This document shows, piece by piece, positions 42,792 to 51,062 of a stretch of DNA of 64,000 nucleotides; position 1 is the first letter of the stretch, and every line of letters begins with the position of its first letter. The notes under the pieces are model-generated. The model worked only from the letters and a program-made list of their open reading frames with translations. It was not told where the DNA came from and searched no databases. The position numbers and the translations under genes are program-made. This stretch comes from Natronobacillus azotifigens (GTDB lineage: Bacteria > Bacillota > Bacilli > Bacillales > Amphibacillaceae). The DNA is taken from positions 124,001 to 188,000 of the forward strand of contig NZ_JAPRAT010000001.1 of NCBI RefSeq assembly GCF_026805325.1, given 5' to 3'.

Positions 42792-43535
42792 ATGCAACAG
42801 GTAACAGATCTTTCCACGTGGTTGGCTTTAGGTGCCGGAATTTTATCCTTTTTATCACCATGCACCTTACCTGTTTTTCCAGCATATCTTTCCTATATTA
42901 CCGGTGTAAGTGTAAAAGAGTTACAGGGAGATGAGAATAGAAAGTTAAAAATGCGCATGTCCCTACATGCAGTATTTTTTTTATTGGGTGTATCCATTAT
43001 TTTCTTTAGTTTGGGAATAGGTGCGTCTTTTTTTGGAAATTGGCTCCAAAGTATGTTAGCAGGTAATTCAGGGATCCTTATTCAAAGAGTTACAGGAATA
43101 TTTTTAATGATAACAGGTTTGATGGTCGGTGGTTGGATTACGATTATCCCATTGATGAAAGAGAAACGAATTCGGTTTAAGAGTAAACCGGGAAGTATTA
43201 TAGGTAGCTTATTTGTAGGAATTGGTTTTGCAGCTGGATGGACGCCTTGTATTGGACCTATCTTTGCATCGATTTTATTGGTTGCTGCTAATAATCCAGC
43301 CGAAGGAGCCTTATATACAATGATGTATATTATCGGCTTTTCCTTACCTTTTTTCTTATCCACGTATTATTTAAGTTTCACAAAGGTTCTCGTTAAATAT
43401 AGTGAAAAGATAATGAAAATCGGAGGAGCTTTGATTATTGTGTTTGGTATATTGCTATTTACCGGACAAATAACGCGTATATCCATTTTCTTACTACGAC
43501 TAATTGAAGATACTTGGTTTTCTAATTTAGGTTAG
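42792..43535 (+). CDS. ccdA: CcdA-type thiol-disulfide electron carrier
   Basis: This 247-residue membrane protein has six segments. It carries the two redox cysteines Cys24 (FLSPCTLPVFPAY) and Cys153 (GWTPCIGPIFAS) of the CcdA/DsbD-beta family. It carries electrons from cytosolic thioredoxin across the membrane to extracytoplasmic thioredoxin-like proteins, here most likely the TlpA/ResA-type protein encoded 11 bp downstream. GAGGGGGG precedes the ATG. Confidence 0.92.
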   Translation: MQQVTDLSTWLALGAGILSFLSPCTLPVFPAYLSYITGVSVKELQGDENRKLKMRMSLHAVFFLLGVSIIFFSLGIGASFFGNWLQSMLAGNSGILIQRVTGIFLMITGLMVGGWITIIPLMKEKRIRFKSKPGSIIGSLFVGIGFAAGWTPCIGPIFASILLVAANNPAEGALYTMMYIIGFSLPFFLSTYYLSFTKVLVKYSEKIMKIGGALIIVFGILLFTGQITRISIFLLRLIEDTWFSNLG

Positions 43536-43546
43536 GGGTGTTCTGT

Positions 43547-44122
43547 TTGAAAAAAAATATTCTGTTAGCAATAATCTGTGTTTTGTTTGCTTGGGCGATC
43601 TACGATTTTTATGCTAATGAAAAACAACAGCTTAGTGTTTCAGAAGACATTTCTCCAAAGCAAAATCAAGCAAATGTCGAACAAAATGAACTTGCTGTTG
43701 GTTTGCAAGTTGGTGACATTGCTCCGGATTTTCAATTAACAACTATTGATGGGGAGAGTGTTGTTTTATCGGAATATCGCGGGCAACGGGTGATGTTGAA
43801 TTTCTGGGCAACTTGGTGTCCACCTTGTCGCGCAGAAATGCCAGATATGGAAAGGTTTTATCAAGAACATGATGTGACAATATTAGCTGTAAATTTAACA
43901 CAGACAGAAGAGTCTATTGAAGATATTAGACAGTTTGTTGAAGATTATAATTTGACTTTTATGATCCCTCTAGATGAAGAGAATCCTAGTGTTTCCTCCA
44001 CATATGAAATTCGTCCGATACCGACGACTTTTATGATTGATTCGAAAGGCGTAATTCAACAAAAGTCTTATGGTGCCTTAAATTATGAACAAATGGTACA
44101 TGCCTTAAACCAAATGAATTAA
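43547..44122 (+). CDS. membrane-anchored TlpA/ResA-type thioredoxin
   Basis: This 191-residue protein has an N-terminal membrane anchor (about 4-21) and an extracytoplasmic thioredoxin domain with WCPPC (Cys91, Cys94), the entry VGDIAPDFQLTTIDGE and the cis-Pro RPIPTTFMID. It probably receives reducing power from CcdA and reduces disulfides outside the membrane. The start is TTG at 43547 after AGGGGTG; GTG 43538 lies within that site. It is the third gene of the operon. Confidence 0.9.
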   Translation: MKKNILLAIICVLFAWAIYDFYANEKQQLSVSEDISPKQNQANVEQNELAVGLQVGDIAPDFQLTTIDGESVVLSEYRGQRVMLNFWATWCPPCRAEMPDMERFYQEHDVTILAVNLTQTEESIEDIRQFVEDYNLTFMIPLDEENPSVSSTYEIRPIPTTFMIDSKGVIQQKSYGALNYEQMVHALNQMN

Positions 44123-44272
44123 GCTTTTCTTTAAGCACTTAAAAAATATGATGTTATTCTCATGTGAAAAAATGTTGGTATATTAGGAAAATGATGAGAA
44201 ATTGGTTTAAAAAGATAAAATAGGGGTACTACATTAAAAGGTTAAGGTTGACGATAGAAGGAGATTATTGAT

Positions 44273-44788
44273 TTGGTCAAACATTTGTATTGCACAGATT
44301 TTTGTTTTCAGCAATTTCATTTTATGATTTTTGGTACTTCCAAAGGAATTTGTTATATTAAAGTTGTAGATGAACCAAAGGATAATTGGGTATCCTTTAA
44401 AAGAAAGTTTTTTATGAAACATACGCTAATGTGTGATAATGACCTTTATACGAGAGAAAAAGAAGTAATGAGAAGGTACTTAGAAGGTTGTACAGATAAA
44501 TTATTATTGGAAACTGATCCATATGGAACAGAATTTCAACGGATGGTCTGGGAACAACTTAGATTAATCCCGTATGGACAAACCACTACCTATCAAACGA
44601 TTGCTCAACAACTTAATCGACCAACTGCAATAAGAGCTGTAGCTAATGCAATTGGCGCAAACCCATTATTACTTGTCAATCCTTGTCATCGTGTTATCGG
44701 AAAAAATGGAAAATTAACTGGATTTCGTGCAGGCTTACCATTGAAAAAAACATTATTACAATTAGAACAAAAAATAGTTTACAAATAA
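44273..44788 (+). CDS. ogt: methylated-DNA-protein cysteine methyltransferase
   Basis: This 171-residue suicide repair protein removes the alkyl group from O6-alkylguanine onto Cys138 in NPCHRVIG. The helix-turn-helix RAVANAIGANP and IPYGQTTTYQTIA are as expected. The start is TTG at 44273 after AGAAGGAG. It is probably monocistronic, 150 bp after the TlpA gene. Confidence 0.92.
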   Translation: MVKHLYCTDFCFQQFHFMIFGTSKGICYIKVVDEPKDNWVSFKRKFFMKHTLMCDNDLYTREKEVMRRYLEGCTDKLLLETDPYGTEFQRMVWEQLRLIPYGQTTTYQTIAQQLNRPTAIRAVANAIGANPLLLVNPCHRVIGKNGKLTGFRAGLPLKKTLLQLEQKIVYK

Positions 44789-44843
44789 TAATTATTATAT
44801 TATAATAATTATTATAATAAAATAAAAAATGGAGGTTTTATTC

Positions 44844-45296
44844 ATGACAACAGAAAACAAAGCATTACAAGATCATCTAAATCAATTAGTAGCTACACAT
44901 GGTGTTTTATTTACTAAATTACACCAACACCACTGGTTTGTAAAAGGGCCAAATTTCTTTGTGTTACATGAAAAATTTGAGGAGCTTTACAATGAAGTGA
45001 ATGAGCAATTTGATGAGTTTGCAGAACGCTTACTAACCATTGGTGGCGCACCTTATTCAACATTAGGAGAGTTCTTAGAACATTCTACGATCTCTGAACA
45101 ACCTTATTCAACAGAAGTGGAACAAAAGACAATGGTTCAAAGCGTATTAGATGATTTCACTACACTAACGAAAGATTTAGCTAAAGGGATTGATTTGGCT
45201 GGCGATGCTGGTGACGATATCTCTGAAGATATGTTTATTGGATACAAAACTGAAATTGAAAAAGCAATGTGGATGTTAAAAGCATACTTAGGTTAA
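44844..45296 (+). CDS. Dps-family ferritin-like protein
   Basis: This 150-residue four-helix protein of the Dps/MrgA group assembles as a dodecamer that stores iron and consumes peroxide. Ferroxidase residues are visible in HQHHWFVKGPNFFVLHEKFEELYNEVNEQFDEFAERLL. The ATG at 44844 follows GGAGG at a good distance. A terminator follows. In Bacillus such genes are often under PerR or sigma B, but I could not identify a Per box. Confidence 0.92.
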   Translation: MTTENKALQDHLNQLVATHGVLFTKLHQHHWFVKGPNFFVLHEKFEELYNEVNEQFDEFAERLLTIGGAPYSTLGEFLEHSTISEQPYSTEVEQKTMVQSVLDDFTTLTKDLAKGIDLAGDAGDDISEDMFIGYKTEIEKAMWMLKAYLG

Positions 45297-45301
45297 TTAA
45301 T

Positions 45302-45337
45302 AAAAAGTGTTTGGTCTTTAGGATCAAGCACTTTTTA
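45302..45337 (+). terminator. Terminator after the Dps gene
   Basis: The imperfect stem AAAAAGTGTTTGGTC / GATCAAGCACTTTTT ends in T residues. Confidence 0.8.
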
Positions 45338-45405
45338 TGTTTGTTTGCTTTACTGCTTAATTAGAAAATGGTATAGTATAATAGATAAAATCGTATAATC
45401 ATATA

Positions 45406-45434
45406 GGATTGTTACTGTTCGGCAGGCAAAACCT
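45406..45434 (+). promoter_or_regulatory. RAT antiterminator site (LicT/SacY type)
   Basis: GGATTGTTACTG, TTCG loop, GCAGGCAAAACCT matches the ribonucleic antiterminator consensus of the BglG/LicT/SacY family. Its last bases (AACCT) are also the first arm of the terminator that follows, which is how binding by the regulator prevents termination. A TATAAT at 45377-45382 is the probable -10. Confidence 0.9.
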
Positions 45435-45500
45435 AAATTTGAGCGAATCAATTAACCAAAAGAAGATGGTTTATTTTCGTGTTCAAATTTAGGTTTTTAT
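45430..45500 (+). terminator. RAT-controlled terminator
   Basis: The 13-bp arms AACCTAAATTTGA (45430-45442) and TCAAATTTAGGTT (45483-45495) are followed by a T tract. The terminator overlaps the RAT site by five bases and is mutually exclusive with it. Confidence 0.9.
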
Positions 45501-45612
45501 TTTATCCTAAGCAAAGGACGCTAGCACCAGAATCTTTAAAGAACTTTGGGGCTCATTTTTAGGACTAGCAACCATCTCGGAAATACCCACTGATGTAATT
45601 AGAGGAAACTTA
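45501..45612 (+). repeat. Family-1 dispersed repeat, copy 12 (degenerate)
   Basis: TTTATCCTAAGCAAAGGACGCTAGCACC shows the left end joined directly to the region after the left hairpin, which is deleted. The rest (AGAACTTTGGGGCTC…AGGACTAGCAACCATCTCGG…CCCACTGAT) follows the right half in worn form. It begins in the T tract of the RAT terminator. Confidence 0.7.
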
Positions 45613-45940
45613 TAGCGCGATTATTATAAGAAGTAAAATGGATTGAATATCTTACTAACAAGGGATAAAACTAGAAGTAAAGTACGCCGTTATCATTTAC
45701 GTCTCTAAACAACTGTCGATAAAAACTCCCAATTAAAACATCAATGAAATCAAAGTTGTTAAAGTAGGAGTATGTTTATGGTTTTACCGAATAATTTGCA
45801 TATAATTAGTAGAAATCAGATTGGAAATACCCGCACTTATCTGAGTTTTCCTTTATTTTTAAGAGGGAATTGATCTAGTATCCTTTGACGCTAGTGGACG
45901 AATAATGCTAAAAATTTTATACGATAAAGGACGATTGATA
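45613..45940. other. Intergenic stretch between the RAT leader and licT
   Basis: This stretch separates the RAT/terminator from the gene it should control. AACTGTCGATAAAAACTCCC and AAGTTGTTAAAGTAGGAGT (45711-45772) look like a worn family-1 left hairpin, so the leader has probably been lengthened by one or two element insertions. No gene is seen. Confidence 0.5.
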
Positions 45941-46810
45941 ATGAGAATAAAGAAAATATTAAATAATAATGTGGTTGTATCAGAAGATAAGAAATACGAA
46001 GAAATCGTTGTAATGGGTCGAGGACTTGCTTTTCAAAAAAAAATTGGTGATCAGATCAATGTGGATAAAGTTGAGAAAACATTTATCTTAGAAGAACAAG
46101 ACGTTTCCGATAAGCTAGGGGAATTACTGAAAGAGATACCAGAACAGCATTTCGATATTGCATATAAGATTATATCCTTTGCAAAAGAAAGACTTGATTA
46201 TAAACTTGACGACTATATTTATATTGCTTTGACTGATCACTTGAGTTTTGCCATTGGTCGGTACAATCAAGGGATAAATTTACCCAACGCATTATTATGG
46301 GAGATAAAAAAATTTTATAAACAGGAGTACAAAATTGCGCAGGCATCTTTAGCAATTATTGAAGAGGATATGAATATTAAGCTGCCTGAGGATGAAGCAG
46401 CTTCGATTGCATTACACTTAGTGAATAGTCAACTATCTGGAGAAAATATGGAAGCAACAGTTCAAATGACGAAAATGGTGAACAGTATTTTAGCTATTGT
46501 GAAGTATCATTATCAAATCGTACTTGACGAAGATTCGATTAATTATCAACGATTTTTAACGCATTTAAAATTTTTCGCATTACGTTTTGTTCGAGATGAA
46601 GGCAAAACTAAAGTAGGCGTCGAATCGTTTCTATACGAACAAGTGAAAGAAAAATATAAAGAAGCCTTTGATTGTAGTGAAAAGATCGATGAATTTATTA
46701 ATAAGACCTATGGTTGGCACGTATCTAATGATGAAAAGGTTTTTTTAACTCTACACATTCAACGTGTTGCTACTCAAGAAAAAAATGCAGAAAAAAGAAT
46801 GCTTGAATAA
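45941..46810 (+). CDS. licT: BglG-family transcriptional antiterminator
   Basis: This 289-residue protein has an N-terminal RNA-binding CAT domain (about 1-57, MRIKKILNNNVVVSEDKKYEEIVVMGRGLAFQKKIGD) and two PRD domains (about 65-170 and 172-280) with phosphorylatable histidines, e.g. in TDHLSFAI and ASIALHLVN. PTS proteins adjust its activity through those histidines. It should bind the RAT site upstream and thus control its own transcription. No beta-glucoside PTS or glucosidase gene follows; two family-1 repeats begin right at its stop codon. The ATG at 45941 follows AAAGGACGA. Confidence 0.92.
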   Translation: MRIKKILNNNVVVSEDKKYEEIVVMGRGLAFQKKIGDQINVDKVEKTFILEEQDVSDKLGELLKEIPEQHFDIAYKIISFAKERLDYKLDDYIYIALTDHLSFAIGRYNQGINLPNALLWEIKKFYKQEYKIAQASLAIIEEDMNIKLPEDEAASIALHLVNSQLSGENMEATVQMTKMVNSILAIVKYHYQIVLDEDSINYQRFLTHLKFFALRFVRDEGKTKVGVESFLYEQVKEKYKEAFDCSEKIDEFINKTYGWHVSNDEKVFLTLHIQRVATQEKNAEKRMLE

Positions 46811-46968
46811 TTGATCTCGGAGCATCCGTCCGTAAGAGTCCCACTTCAAAACAACGAGAATATCAAGTTGTTTAAGTGGAAGTAACGGACGCTAGCACCT
46901 CGAATGGTTCAACTAACAATCAGTGGGGGAATACCTAAAAACCCCCACTGATTGAAGTTTCACTTTAT
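46811..46968 (+). repeat. Family-1 dispersed repeat, copy 13 (short form, first of a tandem pair)
   Basis: This 158-bp copy begins at the base after the licT stop, with its left flank worn to TTGAT. Its right TTTAT (46964-46968) is also the left TTTAT of the next copy. Confidence 0.94.
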
Positions 46969-47122
46969 CCCGGAGCAACCGTCCGTAAAGACTCCCACTT
47001 CAAAACAACAAGAAAAACATGTTGTTTAAGTGGGAGTAACGGACGCTAGCACCCCGAATGGTTCAACTAACAATCAGTGGGGGAATACCTAAAAACCCCC
47101 ACTGATTGAAGTTTCACTTTAT
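46964..47122 (+). repeat. Family-1 dispersed repeat, copy 14 (short form, second of a tandem pair)
   Basis: This near-consensus 159-bp copy is head-to-tail with copy 13, sharing one TTTAT. Left hairpin arms (7+10+7 bp) and the 13-bp right hairpin are perfect. The sharing suggests insertion of one copy into the TTTAT end of the other. Confidence 0.95.
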
Positions 47123-47196
47123 TGGAAGCAGTAGCCACTAACCCTTCAATTGATCCAACAAATAAATGCATGAATAAAAGATCAAAAAATGAAAAA

Positions 47197-48051
47197 TTAT
47201 TTTAAAACTGTCTCGATTGCATGTGCCACACCATCTTCATCATTAGATAACGTTTCGAACGAACATGAATTCTTCACACCTTGTTCTGCATTCCCCATTG
47301 CAACGCCACGTCCGACAATTTCCAGCATAGACAGGTCATTATAATTATCACCGATTGCCATAACGTCAGCTAAATCAATATTCTTATCCTCTAAGAATAA
47401 TTGAAGTGCAATACCTTTTTGAGCTTCTGGGTGGTTAAACTCTGCATTATCATATCCAGAAGATGTTACAACCACTTCATCACGATCTTTAAAAGGAGCT
47501 TTTATTTTATCTAGTCCATTTGCTTCTAAAGAGAAAGCTAAAGCTTTAAAAACTTCTAGTGATTGGTCTTCAAGTAATGCGTGAAAATCATTTGTAAATT
47601 GAAAATCATCTTCTTGAAAGCGCTGTTGCGCCCGATGCTCTACTTCTTCAGCAGAAACGTCTGGATGTGAAGATAAGATAATATTCACAATAATTTTCAT
47701 AAAATCTTTTCGATCTGTTGAAAAGACACCACGGCTCGTATAAAGCTCAAAGTAGGCTTGATGTTCTTGGCATAGAGCTAGAATTTCTTTACTAACAGAT
47801 TTAGACAAAGGTATACTACGGGTAATTGTTCCGTTCTCTGTATAGATATTAGCTCCATTTAAACAGATGATTGGACATGTTAATCCAGCTTGTTTTAATG
47901 GTTTATGCGCAGCATGATACGATCTGCCGGTCGCAACGATCACAGTGATTCCAGCCTCCTGTGCTTTTCGAATGGCTTGTGCATTTCTACTACTTATCTC
48001 TCCTGTAGTAGACAATAATGTTCCATCTAAATCTGTCGCAATAACTTTCAT
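47197..48051 (-). CDS. Cof-type HAD phosphatase
   Basis: This 284-residue HAD hydrolase has nucleophile and acid Asp7/Asp9 in TDLDGTLLS, motif II IVATGRSYH, Lys in the EAQKGIAL region and motif IV IGDNYNDLSMLEIVGRGVAMGNA. The C2-type cap (about 80-195) marks the Cof subfamily, which dephosphorylates sugar phosphates, FMN or nucleotides. The substrate is unknown. It is monocistronic, between repeat copies 14 and 15. Confidence 0.9.
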   Translation of the reverse strand: MKVIATDLDGTLLSTTGEISSRNAQAIRKAQEAGITVIVATGRSYHAAHKPLKQAGLTCPIICLNGANIYTENGTITRSIPLSKSVSKEILALCQEHQAYFELYTSRGVFSTDRKDFMKIIVNIILSSHPDVSAEEVEHRAQQRFQEDDFQFTNDFHALLEDQSLEVFKALAFSLEANGLDKIKAPFKDRDEVVVTSSGYDNAEFNHPEAQKGIALQLFLEDKNIDLADVMAIGDNYNDLSMLEIVGRGVAMGNAEQGVKNSCSFETLSNDEDGVAHAIETVLK

Positions 48052-48081
48052 TATGTTGTCCTCCTAATTATGTAGATAATT

Positions 48082-48239
48082 TTTATCCCGGAGCAACCAT
48101 ACGTAAGGGCACTTACTTCAAAACAACGATCATAGCGAGTTGTTTACGTGTGAGTAACAGACGCTAGCACCCCGAATGGCTCTACTAACAATCAGTGTGG
48201 AATACCTAAAAAACCCCACTGATTGAAGTTTCATTTTAT
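48082..48239 (+). repeat. Family-1 dispersed repeat, copy 15 (short form, worn)
   Basis: This 158-bp copy has TTTAT on both sides, 30 bp upstream of the HAD gene start, hence probably within or upstream of its promoter. The left stem is altered (CATACGTAAGGGCACTTAC), while the right hairpin has one mismatch. Confidence 0.9.
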
Positions 48240-48391
48240 CTCCATTATTAGCATACCTGAGAATTGATGAATGAACAATTACATTCACTCCAAAATAGTA
48301 GGAAACGCAATAAATATGAAGCTAACGAGCCGATTGTTATATCGTTTGAAAATAAAAGTGTATAATAAGTTTTAAAATAGGAGGTGTTTAG

Positions 48392-48802
48392 ATGATTCCT
48401 AAACCTTTAGTACAAGTAAATCAATGGTTCTTAGTACTTTCCACAGCAATTGCATTGATCTTCTTCAACTATTTATTGTTTATTCCGTTTATTGTTGGAG
48501 TTGTAACACTTACAACAAAACGCAATCCAGTTATAGCGTTTGCTGCACGTTTTCTGAAGAAAACAAATAAATCCTATCCTCAAGAGGATAAAAATCAACA
48601 ACTATTTAATCAAGCAATTGCAACGACCTGTTTAGCAATAAGTATAATAGCATTTTATTTTGAATTAACTTTCATCGGCTATTTGTTTAGTGTAATGGTT
48701 ATTTTAGCTGCTGGTATAGCATTAATGGGCTATTGCATCGGATGCACGATACGATATCGCTATATGATGTGGAAATATCGTAGGCAAAATCAAAACACTT
48801 AG
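48392..48802 (+). CDS. DUF4395 membrane protein
   Basis: This 136-residue protein has four hydrophobic segments (about 10-25, 27-42, 70-88 and 90-115) and the conserved C-terminal motif GYCIGCTIRYRYMMWK, whose CxxC lies at a membrane edge, plus the N-terminal IPKPLVQVNQW. The DUF4395 family is often found near sulfur or thiol genes; the function is not established. AGGAGGTG precedes the ATG. Confidence 0.85.
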   Translation: MIPKPLVQVNQWFLVLSTAIALIFFNYLLFIPFIVGVVTLTTKRNPVIAFAARFLKKTNKSYPQEDKNQQLFNQAIATTCLAISIIAFYFELTFIGYLFSVMVILAAGIALMGYCIGCTIRYRYMMWKYRRQNQNT

Positions 48803-48805
48803 ATA

Positions 48806-48835
48806 ATGGATGAGAGCTTTCTCTTTTGAGAGAGC
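48806..48835 (+). terminator. Weak terminator after the DUF4395 gene
   Basis: The hairpin GAGCTTTCTC / GAGAGAGCTC (one mismatch) with a TTTT loop has only a short T run. It lies just before family-1 copy 16. Confidence 0.5.
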
Positions 48836-48842
48836 TCGTTAC

Positions 48843-49024
48843 TTTATCCGGAGCAACCGTCCAATACCCCCACTTCAAAACAACGAGAATACCACGATGT
48901 TTCAGTGGGAATAACGGACGTTAGCATCCCGAAAGATTCAAGGGTCAGTCTTTAGGACATGCTTTAGGACTAACAATCAATTGCGGAATGCCTAAAACTT
49001 TCACTGATTGAATTTTCACTTTAT
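48843..49024 (+). repeat. Family-1 dispersed repeat, copy 16 (long form)
   Basis: This 182-bp copy has TTTAT on both sides. Its right end runs into the 3' end of the convergent HAD gene, whose last two codons and stop lie inside the element. The middle module is altered (GGGTCAGTCTTTAGGACATG), and the right hairpin is worn. Confidence 0.9.
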
Positions 49025-49804
49025 TAAGCCAAGGGTTTTTAATCCGTTGTAAATCCCATTATCGTCTACGCTAGTGGTTCGATATTTTGCATAAGAAAAC
49101 AAATCAGGATGAGCATTTTCCATCGCAAAACTTGTACCGACGACTTGAAGCATTTGTTTGTCGTTCAAACCATCACCAAAAGCTATTGCCTGTTCAGGTG
49201 AAAGTTTTAATAAATCAAGAACATGACGAATCGTATTTCCTTTATTTACTTGATCTTGAATAACATCATAACTATGGGTGAGCCCATGAACATTTACCTG
49301 TGAAAAGAAAATAGGAGCGTCTGTCTCATATAATTTCGGCTCATTTTCTTTTAAGTTCATTAATGTAATGCCAAGAATTTGATCATTGTATTTGGGATCA
49401 TAGCTTGCATTCTCTTTTAAATCAAAATAGTGAATGAATTGTTGCACGACATCTGTATGGATTTCTGTAAACAAATTTTGCGATGTAGTGTATAGGACCA
49501 TTTCGTGATCATGTTTTGCACATATTTCTATATAATGATTAACAATTTTTGGATTCATAGGACGATTATAGATTATTTCTTTTCGATAACTAGCGTAAGC
49601 ACCGTTATAACCGATGAAAGAACGAACATCGAGTTCTTCAGCAATATGGTAAACTTCATGTAGAGGTCTACCGGTTGCTAAAAAAATCTCTATTCCTTGT
49701 TGTTTTATCTGCTTGATTGCCTCTTTAGTCGAATCTTCAATTGTATGATCTGCTTTTAATATAGTTCCATCGATATCAAGAAATAGCACAGAATAATTTG
49801 ACAT
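49016..49804 (-). CDS. Cof-type HAD phosphatase
   Basis: This 262-residue HAD hydrolase is a second Cof-subfamily member. It has FLDIDGTILKAD at the N-terminus, motif II FLATGRPLHEVY, a C2 cap, and motif IV FGDGLNDKQMLQVVGTSFAMENAHP. The ATG at 49804 follows AAGGAGATT; a 5-codon longer frame lacks a site. The C-terminus GLIK and the TGA stop are supplied partly by family-1 copy 16 (49016-49024), so the original C-terminus may have been longer or different. Substrate unknown. Confidence 0.9.
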   Translation of the reverse strand: MSNYSVLFLDIDGTILKADHTIEDSTKEAIKQIKQQGIEIFLATGRPLHEVYHIAEELDVRSFIGYNGAYASYRKEIIYNRPMNPKIVNHYIEICAKHDHEMVLYTTSQNLFTEIHTDVVQQFIHYFDLKENASYDPKYNDQILGITLMNLKENEPKLYETDAPIFFSQVNVHGLTHSYDVIQDQVNKGNTIRHVLDLLKLSPEQAIAFGDGLNDKQMLQVVGTSFAMENAHPDLFSYAKYRTTSVDDNGIYNGLKTLGLIK

Positions 49805-50015
49805 GATAATCTCCTTCATTTCTTCATTTCAAGTAAAGTAATTTTATCACAATCTATCTAGAGAATAAATGATGATGGTCTGTTTTCGTACTATTGTATA
49901 TGGTATAGTATTGCTTAGAGTCTAAAAATATCTGACTCTTATGAAACTAACTGTATGATAAGGGTTTTTTAAATACATAGATTTGAAGATATATAAATAA
50001 TAAGGGGACTTTAAT

Positions 50016-50927
50016 GTGGGCAGCTTTAATCAACAATTTATTTTTTCATTACTTATTATCGGTCTCGGCTATCTTTTAAAAAGGACTCATTGGTTTAAAG
50101 ATAATGATGGAGAGGCTGTTGCGCGTGTAATCTTTAATGTGACATTACCGGCACTTATTGTTGTTTCGTTTCATAACCTTGTTTTTGAACCATCATTAAT
50201 GCTCTTAGTAGTAGCTGGAATAGTGTTTGGATTCCTATTTGCCTATTTAGGAATACGATTGTTCAGAAATGAGTCGAAAGGAATAAAAGGCATGCTGATT
50301 ATGATGCTGCCTGGATACAATATTGGTTTATTCGCTTATCCCTTAGTCGAAGGTTTTTGGGGAGCGGATGGGGTTAAGTATTTTGGTATGTTTGACGTAG
50401 GAAATGCTTTTATCGTGTTCGGCCTTGCCTATCTGCTTGGTAGTTTTTATTCGGAGGATGATGTTACTTTTACTGTAAAGGATATGGTGAAAAAGTTGTC
50501 TAATTCCATTCCTCTGGTCACCTATTTTGTAATCTTTATTTTAAATTTTATTAATTTCTCTATACCAGATCTCATACTAGATACGGCATCTATCTTGGCT
50601 GGTGCGAACATGCCATTATCACTGTTATTGTTAGGTATGTACATGAATTTTAATTTTAATAAGGAATATGTACGATTAATTACAAAGTATGTGTCGATTC
50701 GTTATGGTGTTGGTCTGTTTATAGGTATTTTAATCTTTTTCTTTTTACCAATCGAGATGATGATTCGTAACACGTTATTAATTGGTATGATATTACCAAT
50801 GCCTTTGTCATTACTACCTTATTCTGTGGAATTTGGTTATGATAAACAATTTGTTGGAACAACATCCAATGTGACGATGCTATTAAGTTTCTTCTTAATA
50901 TGGATGATTGGAAACTTTGTTTTTTAG
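50016..50927 (+). CDS. AEC family transporter (auxin-efflux-carrier-like permease)
   Basis: This 303-residue protein with about ten membrane segments belongs to the AEC/bile-acid-sodium symporter-like fold. Visible patterns are DGEAVARVIFNVTLPALIVVSF, MMLPGYNIGLFAYPLVEG and LLLGMYMNF. Bacterial members export or import organic acids such as malate, with substrate here unknown. The start is GTG at 50016 after AAGGGGAC. It is monocistronic with a strong terminator. Confidence 0.88.
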   Translation: MGSFNQQFIFSLLIIGLGYLLKRTHWFKDNDGEAVARVIFNVTLPALIVVSFHNLVFEPSLMLLVVAGIVFGFLFAYLGIRLFRNESKGIKGMLIMMLPGYNIGLFAYPLVEGFWGADGVKYFGMFDVGNAFIVFGLAYLLGSFYSEDDVTFTVKDMVKKLSNSIPLVTYFVIFILNFINFSIPDLILDTASILAGANMPLSLLLLGMYMNFNFNKEYVRLITKYVSIRYGVGLFIGILIFFFLPIEMMIRNTLLIGMILPMPLSLLPYSVEFGYDKQFVGTTSNVTMLLSFFLIWMIGNFVF

Positions 50928-50932
50928 TACGG

Positions 50933-50970
50933 TACACAGTGCCTTTTCATAGGCACTGTGTATTTTTATG
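50933..50970 (+). terminator. Terminator after the AEC transporter gene
   Basis: The stem ACACAGTGCC / GGCACTGTGT with an 8-nt loop is followed by ATTTTTATG. Confidence 0.88.
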
Positions 50971-51062
50971 AAAAAAAAAGCGAAATGCGACAAAATTAAC
51001 CATAAATATGCTACAGTATTAATAATAACTGATTTTAATGTCAACAAATAGTAGGTGAGTAG

